A stretch of 64,000 nucleotides of DNA. Origin: Paratrimastix pyriformis (Eukaryota; Preaxostyla; Paratrimastigidae). Under the pieces are notes generated by a model. The model did not search any database. It was not told the origin of the DNA and saw nothing but the letters and a program-made list of their open reading frames with translations. The position numbers and the translations under genes were made by a program. Where the stretch lies: contig JAPMOS010000018.1 of the NCBI GenBank assembly GCA_027972325.1, forward strand, positions 1-64,000, read 5' to 3'. Within the stretch, counting starts at the first letter, position 1. Each line of letters begins with the position of its first letter. Below are positions 43,716 through 55,009 of this stretch, piece after piece.

Positions 43716-44217
43716 CACACACACACACACACACACTTCGCCTACCTAACCCCCAATAAGTCCGCCACTGCCGCCCAACCCGAGCAGAAGGCAATGACTG
43801 CGTGTCCGGCGGTGGGGGTGGGTGCGCTCACTTTGGTTCTCGAATTCCCTTTGCTTTGGAATCTTTTGGCTTTGGTATCTTGTCTTTTTGGCGTCTTTTC
43901 TTTTACAATGGGCTTGGGCTTTGACATTGGGAGGGCGCGAGCGGGTTGGAGCAACGCGAAACCGATCTTTGATGATTGTGGCGGGGTGGTGGAAATGAAT
44001 GAATGAAGGAGGGAGAGAAGGAGGGAGAGAAGGAGAGAAGGAGAGAAGGAGAGAGAAGGAGGGGGGAGAGAGAGACGAGCTCCGGGGCTGAGGACTTATT
44101 GGGACGGAGCCAACCAGTCGGTATTTTAAGTGATTTCTTTTCTCTCTTTGTTCCCCTTTTACGGGCCCTGGTGGCTCGGTTTTCCGGAATAGAGAAAGAG
44201 AGAGAGAGAGAGAGTAC
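43716..44217. other. Convergent intergenic region with (CA)n and 45-bp repeat
   Basis: A CA repeat (about 43714-43735) follows the TRAPPC2 stop. GGGAGAGAAGGA-type purine repeats occupy about 44005-44080. The second copy of the 45-bp dispersed element is at 44147-44191, followed by GA repeats. No gene is supported. Confidence 0.55.
44147..44191. repeat. Dispersed 45-bp repeat, copy 2
   Basis: Identical to 35987-36031 and flanked by GA-rich sequence on the right. Confidence 0.9.
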
Positions 44218-46782
44218 CTAGCGGGAGGCTCCCAGGGGGGGAGCGACAACAACGGAGGGCACCGCGGCTGGGGGCAAGGGGCCCACTGGGGAGGCCGGGG
44301 GGGCGCTGCCGGAGGGGGCGGGGCCCGAGCCGGGCAGGGCGACCGGCTTGAAGTAGGGGTTGTTCTTGAACTCGCTGTACAGGGTGAAGAGGAAGTGCAG
44401 GGACTCCTTCAGGGCCCCCGGGTGGACGGGCACCTCGAGCAGGCTCAGCACCAACCGGGCGTACTGTTCCAGCGACAGGTCCAGCTCGGGCGAGGGCGGC
44501 GCCAGCTGCACAGACCCCAGCCGCAAAGGGGAAGGGGCAGCCGCAAAGGGGAAGAGGAGCAACCGAGGGTCAAGGAGGGACCGGACAGGGGTGGGATCGA
44601 CGGGGATGCAGTGGAGGGGGGGGAAGAGAGAGCGAGCGAGATGGGCATGGGCATGGGCATGGGCATGGACACGGGGTGGGTGCCGGGCCGGGGGGGGTCT
44701 GGCGGGGGGACGGACGGAGCCCAGGGCGGCCTCGAAGGGCTGGGGCCACTCCTGCATGAGGGCCTCCAGGTCGGGCATCGGGTGCCGGTACTGCACCGTG
44801 GGGCTGGGCTTGCTGCGGATGATCTCTTGGGTGCTCTGGATCCACGAGGTCAGCGCCTGAACGTGAACGGGGGAGGGGATAACGGGGGGAGGGATGAACG
44901 ATGGACAGGGGGTGAGGGGCCTTGGTGCGGCGGGAAGGAGGCGGGGAAGGAGGCGGGGAGGGCGGGGGAAGAAGGGCGGGGGAAGAAGGGCGGGGCAGGG
45001 CAGAACCTTGGTGTTCTTGGGGTCGTACTCGATGCTGCGCACGGTGGCCGGCTGGATGGCCACCACCTTGGACATGTTCCGCAGCGTCATGTCCAGCACT
45101 GTGGGAGGCCGGGGACAGCACGACAGCACCACCAATGAGCCGGGCTGGGGGGGGGGGGGGGGGCTGTCTGGGGCGGGGCGGCAGGCAGCGGACCGGTGGG
45201 GTTGGACTGGTCGGGGGCCGGCTCGTCCAGCACGAAGAGCCCCAGCGGCTCGGGCTTCTCGTCGGGCCGGGGCACCTGTGGGCCCAACAGCGGGGGAGAC
45301 GGGCGGTGAGGGTCGAACCGCCACCAAACGGGCAAGGAAGGCATGGAGGGCATGGAAGGCATGGAGGGCATGGAGGGCATGGAGGGCATCATGGAGGGCA
45401 TGGAGGGCATGGAGGGCATGGAGGGCATGGAGGGCATGGAGGGCGAGGGGCGAACCTTGGCGAAGCAGTCCAGGTCGCCCGTGGCGGGGATAAAGTCGGG
45501 GATGAAGGGCCGCAGCTGGGTGGGCAGCTCGACATGGTGCGGCTTGTAGGCGCTCACCGCCTGGAAGAGGTCCTTCAGCTCGGGCGGGAAGGCGTCGTCT
45601 GGCCGCGGAGCAGTGGGGATCAAAAGGAGAGGGAAGGGGGTTGTGGCGTGTGGCGTGTGGCGGGTGGCGGGTGGCGAGGAGGGAGCGCAGGACGGGACTG
45701 CCGCTGGCCCGGGCCGGGCCGGCTGGCAGGCTGGCAGGCAGGCTGGCCGGACCGGGGAGGGCCTGCTGGCCGGTCGGGGGGCTGGCCGGGCCGCCCATGG
45801 ACATGGACATGGACAGCGACGAGGGCAGCGGCATCGTGGGCAGGGAGCTGCAACGACGGGGTCCGTGAAGGGGCGGGCTGTGCAAGGGGGCGCTTGGGGG
45901 CGGGGCAGCGGCGGGGGCAAAGGGCAGCCTAGGGAAGGAGGGCGAGGCGGCACGGACCCGCTCTTGTCCTCATCCTGCCCGGCCGCCTGGCGGGGCTGCA
46001 AAAGGGCAGGCGGTGAGGGAGGAAGGAGGGAGGAGGAGCGGATGAAGGGATGTGTGGAGACGAAGGCCCCGGGCAGGAGCAGGCTGGATGGGCGGGGCAA
46101 CGGCACAAGGGCCCCGACGGGCAGCAGAGCCGCTCCGAGCGACCGCATGATGCGGCCTGCCGGGGGGGGGGGGGGGGGGGGTCGGCTGGGGTGGGCAGGC
46201 ACGGGGCAGCCGGCGGCCTTGGCGCTGGTCAGGGGGGCCGGTCTCCTTCTGGGAGGATCCCGCCCGGACGCCGCCCGCCCGGGCCTGGTCCTTGCTGCCC
46301 GCCCGGGCCCCTGGGCAGGCAGGCGCACGAAGCCCCGAAATGAGCGCCATGCGCCGTGGGGTGACGCCCCCCCCCCCCCCCCCACCCCAGCCCCACTCCC
46401 AGCCCCATCCGATCCAGGGGCACGGGGCGGACCCATGGGGGGCGGCATGGGGGGCTCCGGCTGCCGCTCGGGGGAAGACGGCTCGCCCTCGCCCTCGCCC
46501 TCGCCCTCGCCCTCGCCCTCGCCCTCGCCCTCGCCCTCAGGCTGCATCCCCGAGGCGTTGGGCGAGCCGCCCTGTGGCGATGCGGGCGCGTCCTGCTCGC
46601 TGGCCGTGCTGGCGCGCAGGTCGGCCTGTCCGGCCCGACGGGGCTCAGGATGCTGTGGACGGGTGGACGGGCGGTGGGTGGACAGGGGCGCGACAGACGA
46701 ATAGTCACACAACAGCATGGAGCGATGAGCGATAGGCAGCCCCAACCGGTCGGCAGCCCCGTGTTGGGCATGGGCATGAGCG

Positions 46783-46832
<50 letters not shown>

Positions 46833-47239
46833 GGGGTGGGCATGGGCATGGGCATGGGCATCGGGGGCGAGCCACCCGGGCGGACCTCCTCCGGCTCTGC
46901 CTCACCCTCCTCGGCATCATCTTGGAAGAAGCGGCCCTGCTGGCGCTGCTGCTGCTGCTGGCGCCCCTGTCGCATGCGTTGCTGCTGAGGGGATTCTTCG
47001 ATGCCCTCCTGGTCCTGGTCCTGGTCCTGTTCCTGTTCCTGTTCCTGTTCCTGATCCTGGTCCTGATCCTGGTCGTCCTCCCCGCGGGGCTGCATGCGCC
47101 GCCGATCCGCCGGGCGCCGTTGTTCGATCTCACCGTCCCCGGGGGATCCCATCTCGTCCCCTTCACCCTCAGCTCCATCCAGGGCGTCAGGCCGCCCGCG
47201 ACCCGCGGGCCCTGCGCCGCCGTCCTCTGGTGCGGGCAT
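44218..47239 (-). CDS. IFT46: Intraflagellar transport protein 46
   Basis: Core IFT-B subunit needed to build cilia. The conserved C-terminal two thirds matches IFT46: FPPELKDLFQAVSAYKPHHV, LRPFIPDFIPATGDLDCFAK, VPRPDEKPEPLGLFVLDEPA, QSNPT, KVVAIQPATVRSIEYDPKNT, SWIQSTQEIIRSKPSPTVQY, MPDLEALMQEWPQPFEAAL, LDLSLEQYARLVLSLLEVP and ESLHFLFTLYSEFKNNPYF. Donors read GTTCGC, GTCCGC, GTTCTG and GTCCGT. The N-terminal part (ATG 47239, MPAPEDGGAGPAGRG) is acidic and repetitive (DQDQ, EQEQ, EGEG), like the acidic N-terminus of other IFT46 proteins but longer. Introns are filled with GGGCAT and GGAGGGCAT repeats and G runs. The stop is at 44218. Confidence 0.93.
45335..45452. repeat. Intronic GGAGGGCAT repeat
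   Basis: About 13 copies of a 9-bp GGAGGGCAT unit, interrupted once, inside an IFT46 intron. Confidence 0.9.
46485..46545. repeat. Coding GCCCTC repeat (EGEG tract)
   Basis: About nine CGCCCT hexamers that in the IFT46 frame (minus strand) give alternating Glu and Gly. Confidence 0.85.
46765..46862. repeat. Intronic GGGCAT repeat
   Basis: About 15 GGGCAT hexamers with two GGGTGG/GAGCGTG variants, between IFT46 exons; CCCATG on the sense strand. Confidence 0.9.
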
Positions 47240-47706
47240 GGCAGGAGGGAGAGGTGAGAGATGGATCAATAGGGAAGCCGCCACCATTGTGAAGATGTGC
47301 GGAAATGCAGACCGTGCCGTGGAGATTCTTCGCAGTCGACGGCTTCATCGAAATACTGGTTCGCAACGGGCTGGGCCTGAAGGCGGTCCAAATGGAAATA
47401 GATGGGTGGAGGTAAGACAGACGTTGTCGCGTTTCCCAGGAGAATACTCAAAATCATCGTCAGCCGCGGTTCCCGCAGGGGGGTTGCGTTCGTTCAGCCC
47501 ATCCATGTGTGAATGTGTCGGAAAGCGGGGTTGCTGATCGAAAGAAACAAGAGTAATTCCAGTGTCAAGAATCTGCGTGATCGTTTCCAGAGATGAACCA
47601 AACCTGACCGTGGCCTGAACTGTTCAAAAAAGAGGGGGTTTGCTTTCGAAACCGAGGTCTTAGCGGTTATTCCTTTCCCGTTCGGTCAGAGCACCCCCGC
47701 GAGCGG
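47240..47706. other. Divergent intergenic region
   Basis: About 470 bases between IFT46 (minus) and the TPR gene (plus). No gene is supported; it should hold both promoters. Confidence 0.45.
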
Positions 47707-50477
47707 ATGAAAAGCGGAGGCGTCACCATCCGTGTTCGTTCGGGTCCGAAAACAATGACCTGCGCCGGTGTCGAAGATGAGACTCCATTTCTTTAGGACC
47801 AAAAACTCCAGTAAATCCCCAACCTCGTTCTTCGGTTTCGAGTTCCCCCTTGTATTCTCGGTCAACTCACTCCCCTGCTCCCAGCCAGACGCCAGCTGTT
47901 CAAACGCCCAGCGAAGTGATGGCGACATTTCGGCAACATCTTTTTCAGTCTCGTACCGAAATGGAGCGCGAGACTGCCAGAGTTTCCCGATGGCGTGTGT
48001 CGAACACTGCTGCCTCATCTCCTCTGCCAACAAAGAGCAACGAGCCCACAACCCCTCGTCTGTGAACATGTGACTGATCTTTCCCGTCCCTAACAGATGC
48101 TGCTGCAGTGCCCCTGCCCCTCGCCACGAAGCCCTCGCTTTCCTCGACCGCGACCGCTTCACTCGGTGCTGCCGCGGGAGGGCTGGGGGCGAGCGGGCGT
48201 CCCTTCAGCGCCTCGAGCCGCGGCCTGGGCTTGGGCGGCCCGGGCAGCCCCGCGCCCCTGCCGGCCTCGTCGCCCTCGGCGGGGGGGCGCCCCGCGTACC
48301 CCCCGTCCCCATCCCCGGCCCTCTCGGGGACTGCCCGCGCTTTCGGTGTCACTGGAGGCTCTGCCGTCACTGGGGCGAGCTCCGGGCCGGCCTCCTGGGG
48401 GGCGCCCCTGGCCCATCCCCCGTCGGCCGCCACCTACCGGCCGGGCTCATCCTCGCGGACGCTGCGCTCGCTGGGCGCCACCGGGCAGGCTGATGGGGGG
48501 CTTTTGGCGCCCCTGGTGGGGGGTGGGGGCGGGGCCAGCGGATCGAGCGGCCTGCCCACGGCGCCCCTGGTGGGGCCCTCGAAAGGCCTCACCCGGGCCA
48601 AGGCCGTCGCGGCCAGCTCGAGGCCCCTCTACGTGGCCCTGCCCCGGCACCTGGCCCTCGGCTCGACGGCCATGCCGCCCCCCGCACGCACGGAGGACGG
48701 CGACGAACCCGAGCAAAGCGGGGAGCCCACCTCGCCCGGCCCGGCCCCCTTGGGCAGCCCCTCCCCCACGGGTCTGCGCCGCCCCCCTCGGGTCAGAGTG
48801 GTCCACGGGCCTCCACGGCCCCTCCCGGCGCTCAGCCCTGGGGATGGTGCCACTCTGAGCACCCCCTTGTCGGTTTCTCCGTGGGGTCATTGGGCCAGTG
48901 AGCTCGCCCCCCGGCCGGCGGGGCGAGGCCCAGGGGCGGGTCTACATGGGCGGCGAGAAGGGCACCGAGAGGGACTTCCTCTTCATGGCCAAGGCCGCCC
49001 GGCGGGCGGGCCACTCGCGCCACGAGGGCGCGGCCATGTTCGCCTTGGGTCCGCTGCCGCCCCACCCGCCCCAGCCGAGCATGACCCCTCCGCGCCCTCC
49101 ATCTCCTCTCCGCTCCTCCCTCCTCTCCGCGCCCTCCATCTCCTCTCCGCTCCTCCCTCCATCTCCTCTCCGCGCCCTCCCTCCATCTCCTCTCCGCGCC
49201 CTCCATCTCCTCTCCGCTCCTCCCTCCTCTCGCCGCCATCACCACCATGATCCTCTTCCACTTCTTTCTCCTCTTCCTGGTTGGTGCGGCCAGGCGTCCT
49301 CGCCGACAACCGCGGGGCCCACCGGCGCGCTGTCGCCTGCTACGAGCGCTTCCTGGCTGCCTGTCGGCGGCTTGGCGACACCGAGGGGGAGGTCTGTGGG
49401 GACGGGCGGGCAGGCCCCGGGCTGGCGGCTTTTGGGATGGGCGCCACCTCCACCTGACATGCCTTGCGCCACCTCGCTCTGCCCGCCGCCCGCCGCCAGA
49501 CGGTGGCCCTGAACGCACTGGGGAACGCCCACTACCTGGTGGGCACGGCCGACGCCATTGGCCACTGCACCAGGCCGCTGCCGAGCGCACCCTCGCCTCG
49601 CCACGCTTCGCCTCGCCTCGCCTCGCCACGCCACGCCACGCCACGCCACGCCTCGCCACGCCACGCCACGCCCACTTCGGCCCTCGGCATCACGGCCCGA
49701 CATCGGCTACTCCTCCTCCTCCTCCTCCTCCTCCTCCCAGCTACGCGGCCCTGTGCAACCTAGGGCTCTGCCTGACGGCCCTGGGGGACTTCCCCGGGGC
49801 GGCCGAGCACTGGCAGGCCCTGCGGGAGCTGCCCCAGGACCGGAGCCCCGGGGCGCCCCCCAACCCGGCCGAGCTGAAGGCCGTCGGGGCCCTGGCCCGC
49901 CTCGAAGAAACCGACGGTCGGCCCACCCGCCCGCCCCCACCACTCCCCACCACTGCCGCGCCCATCGCCACTCATCCCCTGTCACCACCACCGCGCCCGA
50001 CACCCGGTGTCCCGCCCGGCCCGGCCCGGCCCGGTACCAAACGTCGCCTTGACCCGGTGATGCGTGGTGGGCGGGGTGCGTCCGTCAGGGTCCAAGCCCG
50101 CCCTGGAGCGGCAGCCTGGGGCCCTCGCTGGCGCTGCACATGGGGTCCGCCCAGGAGCCGCCCCAGCCGCCCCCAGCCGCCCCCAGCCGCCCCCAGCCGC
50201 CCCCAGCCGCCCCCAGCCGCCCCCAGCCGCCCCCAGCCGCCCCCAGCCGCCCCCCAGCCGCCCCCCAGCCGCCCCCCAGCCGCCCCCCAGCCGCCCCCCA
50301 GCCGCCCCCAGCCGCCCCCAGCCGCCCACCGCTCTCCGCTCACCATCCCTCCATCGGCCATCCATCGGCCCCCGTCATGGGCGCCCAGGCCAACAACCGC
50401 TACGACGTGGCCCGCCGGGTGGCCCTCAAGTCGGGGACGTCGCCTCCGCCAACGCCGCCAAGGCCTGCCCCTGGCAG

Positions 50478-50510
<33 letters not shown>

Positions 50511-51643
50511 TGCCGCTTCGCCCTGGCCCGGACTTTGCCTGACCGCCGCTCTGGGGGCCATTGGGGTGGACTGGTGGACTGGTGGACTGGTGGGCTGGTG
50601 GGCTGATGGGCTGATGGGCGGGCGCAGGTGGGCATGGGCCTGGCCAACGCGCACCTGCTCATGTCGCGCTTCCAGGCCCTCGTCCAAGCCTCGACCACCC
50701 CGGGGGCCGTGGCGGCCGGCCAGGCGGCTCCCCTGGCCGACCTGGTGGCGGCCGCCACTCAGAGCCCCGTGGGCCGCCCATCCTCGGCCCGCCCCGCATC
50801 GGCCGGGTGGCCGCCCAGGGCGCCGGCGTCGCGGAGGATGCCCTGAGGGCCGGGCGGCAGCCCCTGGGGGCCCAGTACCAGTCGCTGGGGGCCATCTTCT
50901 CGGCCGCCCTCGGCAGCAGCATGGTCGTCATCCCCCCGTCCCGCCTCCCCGTCCCGTCCCGCCCTGGCCTGTCCCGCCCTGGGCCCCGGCCACCCCCTGT
51001 CCCGCCCCGGCCTCCTCCTGCCCGCCCCCATGCAATGTGACCGAACCTCATGCCGCCGCGCTTCCTCTACACTGCCGGTGACGTGGCCTCCCGCGTTGGC
51101 CTCCGTGTGGCTGCCCCTGGGCTCGGGGTGGGCGCCCCCCAGGATGCGAGCGGGGGCGATGGGGGCGACGAGGCAGCGGCGACCCGACCCTCGCCCAGGT
51201 CCCACGACGGCGAGGCCCTCCCCGCCCGGGCCGCTCGGCCCGGCCCCGGGCCCCGGGGGGAGGCCGACGCGGATGCCGCCCAGGCGCAGGAAGAGGACGA
51301 CGATGGCGGGGACGAGGATGGCGGGGAGGAAGAAGACGGCCCGGCCGAATCGCTGGAGGGCGACCTGCCCCCGGGCGACGAGGGCGCCGATGACGGTGAT
51401 GCCGAGGGCGCCGGGGCCGGGGCCGGGGCCCTCATCGACGACCCGAACGACTACCCGCTCGGCCGGGCCGAGGACGCCGACCAGCCCCTGGGGGACCCCG
51501 AGGGGGACCCCGCCGACGAGGGGGCCGGGGCCCCTGTGGAGGAAGACGAGGCCGCAGACCCGGCCCAGCAACTGGAGGCCGAGATCGAGGCCCTGCCCGG
51601 CCTGCCCGCCTCGCCGGACCCGCGCCACCAGCCGCCGAGGTGA
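47707..51643 (+). CDS. TPR-repeat protein with disordered N- and C-terminal regions
   Basis: ATG 47707 gives MKSGGVTIRVRSG. A GTCCGA intron joins this to PKTPVNPQPRSSVSSSP and SEVMATFRQHLFQSRTEMER. The next exons (about 48100-48790) are Gly/Ser/Pro-rich. Tetratricopeptide repeats follow: GEKGTERDFLFMAKAARRAG with HEGAAMFALG, then VLADNRGAHRRAVACYERFL, TVALNALGNAHYLVGTADAI, YAALCNLGLCLTALGDFPGA and GMGLANAHLLMSRF. The repeats resemble those of ciliary TPR proteins such as TTC29, but I cannot fix the orthologue. The C-terminus is strongly acidic (EEDDDGGDEDGGEEEDG) and stops at 51643. Large minisatellites lie in the introns between TPR exons. Confidence 0.65.
49075..49235. repeat. Intronic CTCCTCTCCGC minisatellite
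   Basis: Imperfect repeats of a CGCCCTCCATCTCCTCTC unit between TPR exons, pyrimidine-rich on the sense strand. Confidence 0.85.
49595..49740. repeat. Intronic CGCCACGC and (CTC)n repeats
   Basis: CGCCTCGCCACGC-type units followed by a CTC run that ends at an acceptor (CCCAG at 49736-49740) just before the TPR exon YAALCNLGLC. Confidence 0.85.
50150..50330. repeat. Intronic CCCCCAGCCG repeat
   Basis: About 18 copies of a 10- to 11-bp CGCCCCCCAGC unit. Every unit contains CAG, so many potential 3' splice sites lie in a row. Confidence 0.9.
50479..50510. repeat. Poly-C tract
   Basis: A C homopolymer of about 30 bases in an intron of the TPR gene, followed by CGTGCCG. Confidence 0.9.
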
Positions 51644-51817
51644 CGCCCCCCCTTCTCTCGCACCTCCCTCCCTCTCCCCCCTTCCCCAGCCTGGCCCGCT
51701 TTGGGTTTCTGGGGTTCCGTTTTTCCGCCGCGCTTGGCACTGGGTGTTCGTTTGTTTTGGGAATGAGGGCATCTTCACCTGCCCGCGGTCATCACCCGCC
51801 CCCCGAATAACTCCGCC

Positions 51818-52590
51818 TTAGATGTCGCTGTCGTCCTGGATGGCCTCATTGTGGCCCTCCCGCAACCGGGCAACCTCCACCGCGTAGAACTGGGCTCGTG
51901 GCGCTGCGGGGGGGGGGGGAGGGGGGAGGAGGAGGGGGAGGAGGGGAGGCACGTGACAACCCAGCGTTGAGCCTGCACGGTCCTGGAGCCCGTGGCCATT
52001 GCAGCTCCGAGGGCACAGACCGATGACGGTGTTGGTCTGACTGTAGCCCCGGCGGGAGTCCACCCGAAGGAGCGTGCCCATGTTAAAGTCCTTCACCTTG
52101 TGTTCCCATGTCAGAAGGAATGGGCGCCATTGATCCTTGGCTGCAGGGCTTTTCATGTCCGCGTCCGAGAGGGCCTGGACGTTCATCGTGGGGAAGATGG
52201 CTCGAAACTGCTGATATATTTCATCATCATGGCTGAAAGTGTCCCTGTAATGACGGTTTAATGTGTCCCGCTGACAGACGGAGTCAGGCGCAGCCCGCGG
52301 CGATCCGGGATGGACATAACGAGCTTGAGATAAGTCTGAGCAAACTTGGCGGCACGCTCGGCCCAGGCAGCCTCGAGACGAGCATCATTGGCAACCGAGG
52401 CAGAATCCAATCGAGCACGATCAGCCGCGGACATGGTGCGTGGATCGGCTGCCTGGACAACGACGCGTTGTTGCTGGGCCATAAAGAAGGGCGGTAGAAC
52501 CGGGGGAGCGGTTCGATCTGACGGAATTGCACAGATTTCCTCCAATTGCACAGCGCTGAGGTGGAGAAAGAGGATCTGTTCCAAGCTCAT
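51818..52590 (-). CDS. PBDC1: PBDC1 (polysaccharide biosynthesis domain-containing protein 1)
   Basis: ATG 52590 (MSLEQILFLHLSAVQLEEIC), or possibly a later Met. The conserved core reads DARLEAAWAERAAKFAQTYL and RRGLRLTP. A GTCTGT intron then joins to DTFSHDDEIYQQFRAIFPTM, AKDQWRPFLLTWEHKVKDFN, MGTLLRVDSRRGYSQTNTVI and, after a second GTCTGT intron, AQFYAVEVARLREGHNEAI, with the stop at 51818. This matches PBDC1 throughout its conserved domain. The family name is historical: the protein is small and cytosolic, and yeast and human work links it to chaperone/ribosome functions rather than sugar synthesis. The acidic C-terminal tail of animal PBDC1 is missing. Confidence 0.92.
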
Positions 52591-52670
52591 TTAAAGACAA
52601 AATTACAATAACACAACTTGGTCCCGCGACCATCCTGCGTCACGCCAACGAGATTGCCTGCCCTTCACAC

Positions 52671-54978
52671 TTAATGGATGCAGCCTGCAAATAACGAGGC
52701 GTTTGATGAACCTAAGGTCCGAGCAAAGAAGGTTCGTGTCCAGTCGTCATGCCTGCCAATCCAGACCTGAGCACAGTATGTCAATTTCCACAGCCCCGTA
52801 TCGAGGGAGGCCAATTCCGGAGGGGGAACCCACGGGTCATTCCCCTCATTGGGGACCGAAGCTGCTGGGGCATTAGGGAGTGGGCTGCTCACAGGACTAC
52901 CGGAGGCTGGGGTGCACTGCACCACCGCAGAGGTTTCCTCAAACCCGGGGGCAGGCCCCACCGCCCATCGGCGCGCATCCACCGAAGCATCTCCGGCGGA
53001 GCCGCCGGCGCCGGCAGCTTCCAGGTCGGCCCCGACTACAGGGCGGTGGGCCGGAACTTTGGCCGCTCGGGCAGCGCTGGCCGTGCAGTAGGCCTGCAAG
53101 GGCCGGGCATGGTCCAGGACCACCCGGAAGGTGTCCTCGACGCACTGCGGGCACAGTTCTCCCGTGCTGCGGCCGAGAGGGGCGATGATGAGGCGAGGGC
53201 AAAGGGCGAGAAAGGGCGGCAAAGGGCGGCAAAGGGCGGCAAAGGGCGGACATTGGGGTACTGTGTTCGAGGCAAGGTGATGCGTTCACCTGCAGTTGGA
53301 GACCCCCGGGAGCAGCGAGAACAGGAAAAGGGATGAGATTGACGTACGCAAGGTCCCACAGACGTGGTGGCATGGGAGCCGCTATCAGGGGGGGGCGTGG
53401 GGTGGGGGGCGACCTCGATGAGCCAGGGGCGCAGGTCCTGGTCGAGCATAAAGTCGTACCCGTACACCTCGAATGAGTTCTGTCCCCGCAACGCCCCCAG
53501 AGCCACCGCGCCCCGGATGCGGTGAGTCGACCTCTACTGCTGCGCTGGGCGGGCGCCGGGGCCGGGGCCCAAACGGCCGGGCCGGGCCGGGCCGGGCCGG
53601 GGCCGGGGCCGGGAAGGACCTTGCGGTAGTTGACGGTGTCCTGGACGGCCAGCAGCGTGCGGACGGCGATCCGCTCGAGGGCCGGCTGGATGCGCTCCCC
53701 GAAGGGATCCCCACCGATGCGCTCCCTGCTCCGCCCCAGCCCAGCCCCGGCCAGCCATCATCAGAGCCGGGTGTGCCTTGCGGTGCACGTCCAGATCTGT
53801 CGTGCCGTGTCGTGTCGTGCTGTGCCGTGCCGTGTCGTGCTGTGCCGTGCCGTGCCGTGTCGTGCCGTGCCGTGCCGTGCCGTGCCGTGCCGTGCCGTGC
53901 CGTGCCGTGCCGTGCCGTGCCGTGCCGTGCCGTGCCGTGCCGTGCCGTGCCGTGCCGTGCCGTGCCGTGCCGTGCCGTGCCGTGCCGTGCCGTGCCGTGC
54001 CGTGCCAGCGGGCGGGACCTGAGGTACTGGGCGAAGCGGTCGCAGGACCACATATTTCCCTGGGCGGCCTCGATCCGGTCGAAGGTGGGGCAGTCCTTCT
54101 GGATGCTGTTGTTGGACAGGTGCACGTACCTACGGCCCGTGCCGCCCGGGAAGGGGCCAGTGGGCCCGAGCGGTGAGGGCAGGGGGGCAGGGGGGCAGGG
54201 GGCAGGAGGGCAGGAGGGCAGGAGGGATGGGTGGGCGGAGGGAGGGAGTTGGAGCGGACCCGTCGAGGGACCCCAGGGAGAAGGGCTCCGAGCAGAAGCG
54301 CAGGTAGCACTTGCGGTAGACCCAGATCATGAGCGGGTTCCACGAGGTCACCATCACCCACTGCACGGCCGGGCCCGTGCGGGGTGGTGTGGGGTGGGCA
54401 ACGCGGTGAGCCCGGTCACCCCGGAGCCCATGGCAGCGACAGGGCTCCCCACGACTCCCGGCCCCGAGCCGGCCCCATTGCGGGCATCTCCGGGCCCATC
54501 GTCGGCCGTGCTGGCCGATCGTCCCGCCGATTGCCATGACCATTGCCATCCTCACCCCGGGGCCCCATGCACCCGGCCGGACGGGCTGCGGACCTGCCGG
54601 ATGTCGAACTTGCGCCGCTCAGAATGAGGCAGCAGCCGCTCGATGATGAAGCCTTGGGAGCCCGTCCAAGAAGGTCACCGAATGGGGATGAAGAAGAAGA
54701 AGAAGAAGAAGAAGAAGAAGAAGAAGAAGAAGAAGAAGAAGAAGAAGAAGAAGAAGAAGAAGAAGAAGAAGAAGAAGAAGAAGAAGAAGAAGAAGAAGAA
54801 GAAGAAGAAGAAGAAGAAGAAGAAGAAGAAGAAGAAGAAGAAGAAGAAGAAGAAGAAGAAGAAGAAGAAGAAGAAGAAGAAGAAGAAGAAGAAGAAGAAG
54901 AAGAAGAAGAAGAAGAAGAAGAAGAAGAAGAAGAAGAAGAAGAAGAAGAAGAAGAAGAAGAAGAAGAAGAAGAAGAAG

Positions 54979-55009
<31 letters not shown>

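Noticed and set aside
43742-44252. Minus-strand frame of 168 codons near the IFT46 stop
   Set aside because: Made largely of purine/pyrimidine simple repeats and the 45-bp dispersed element; no domain.
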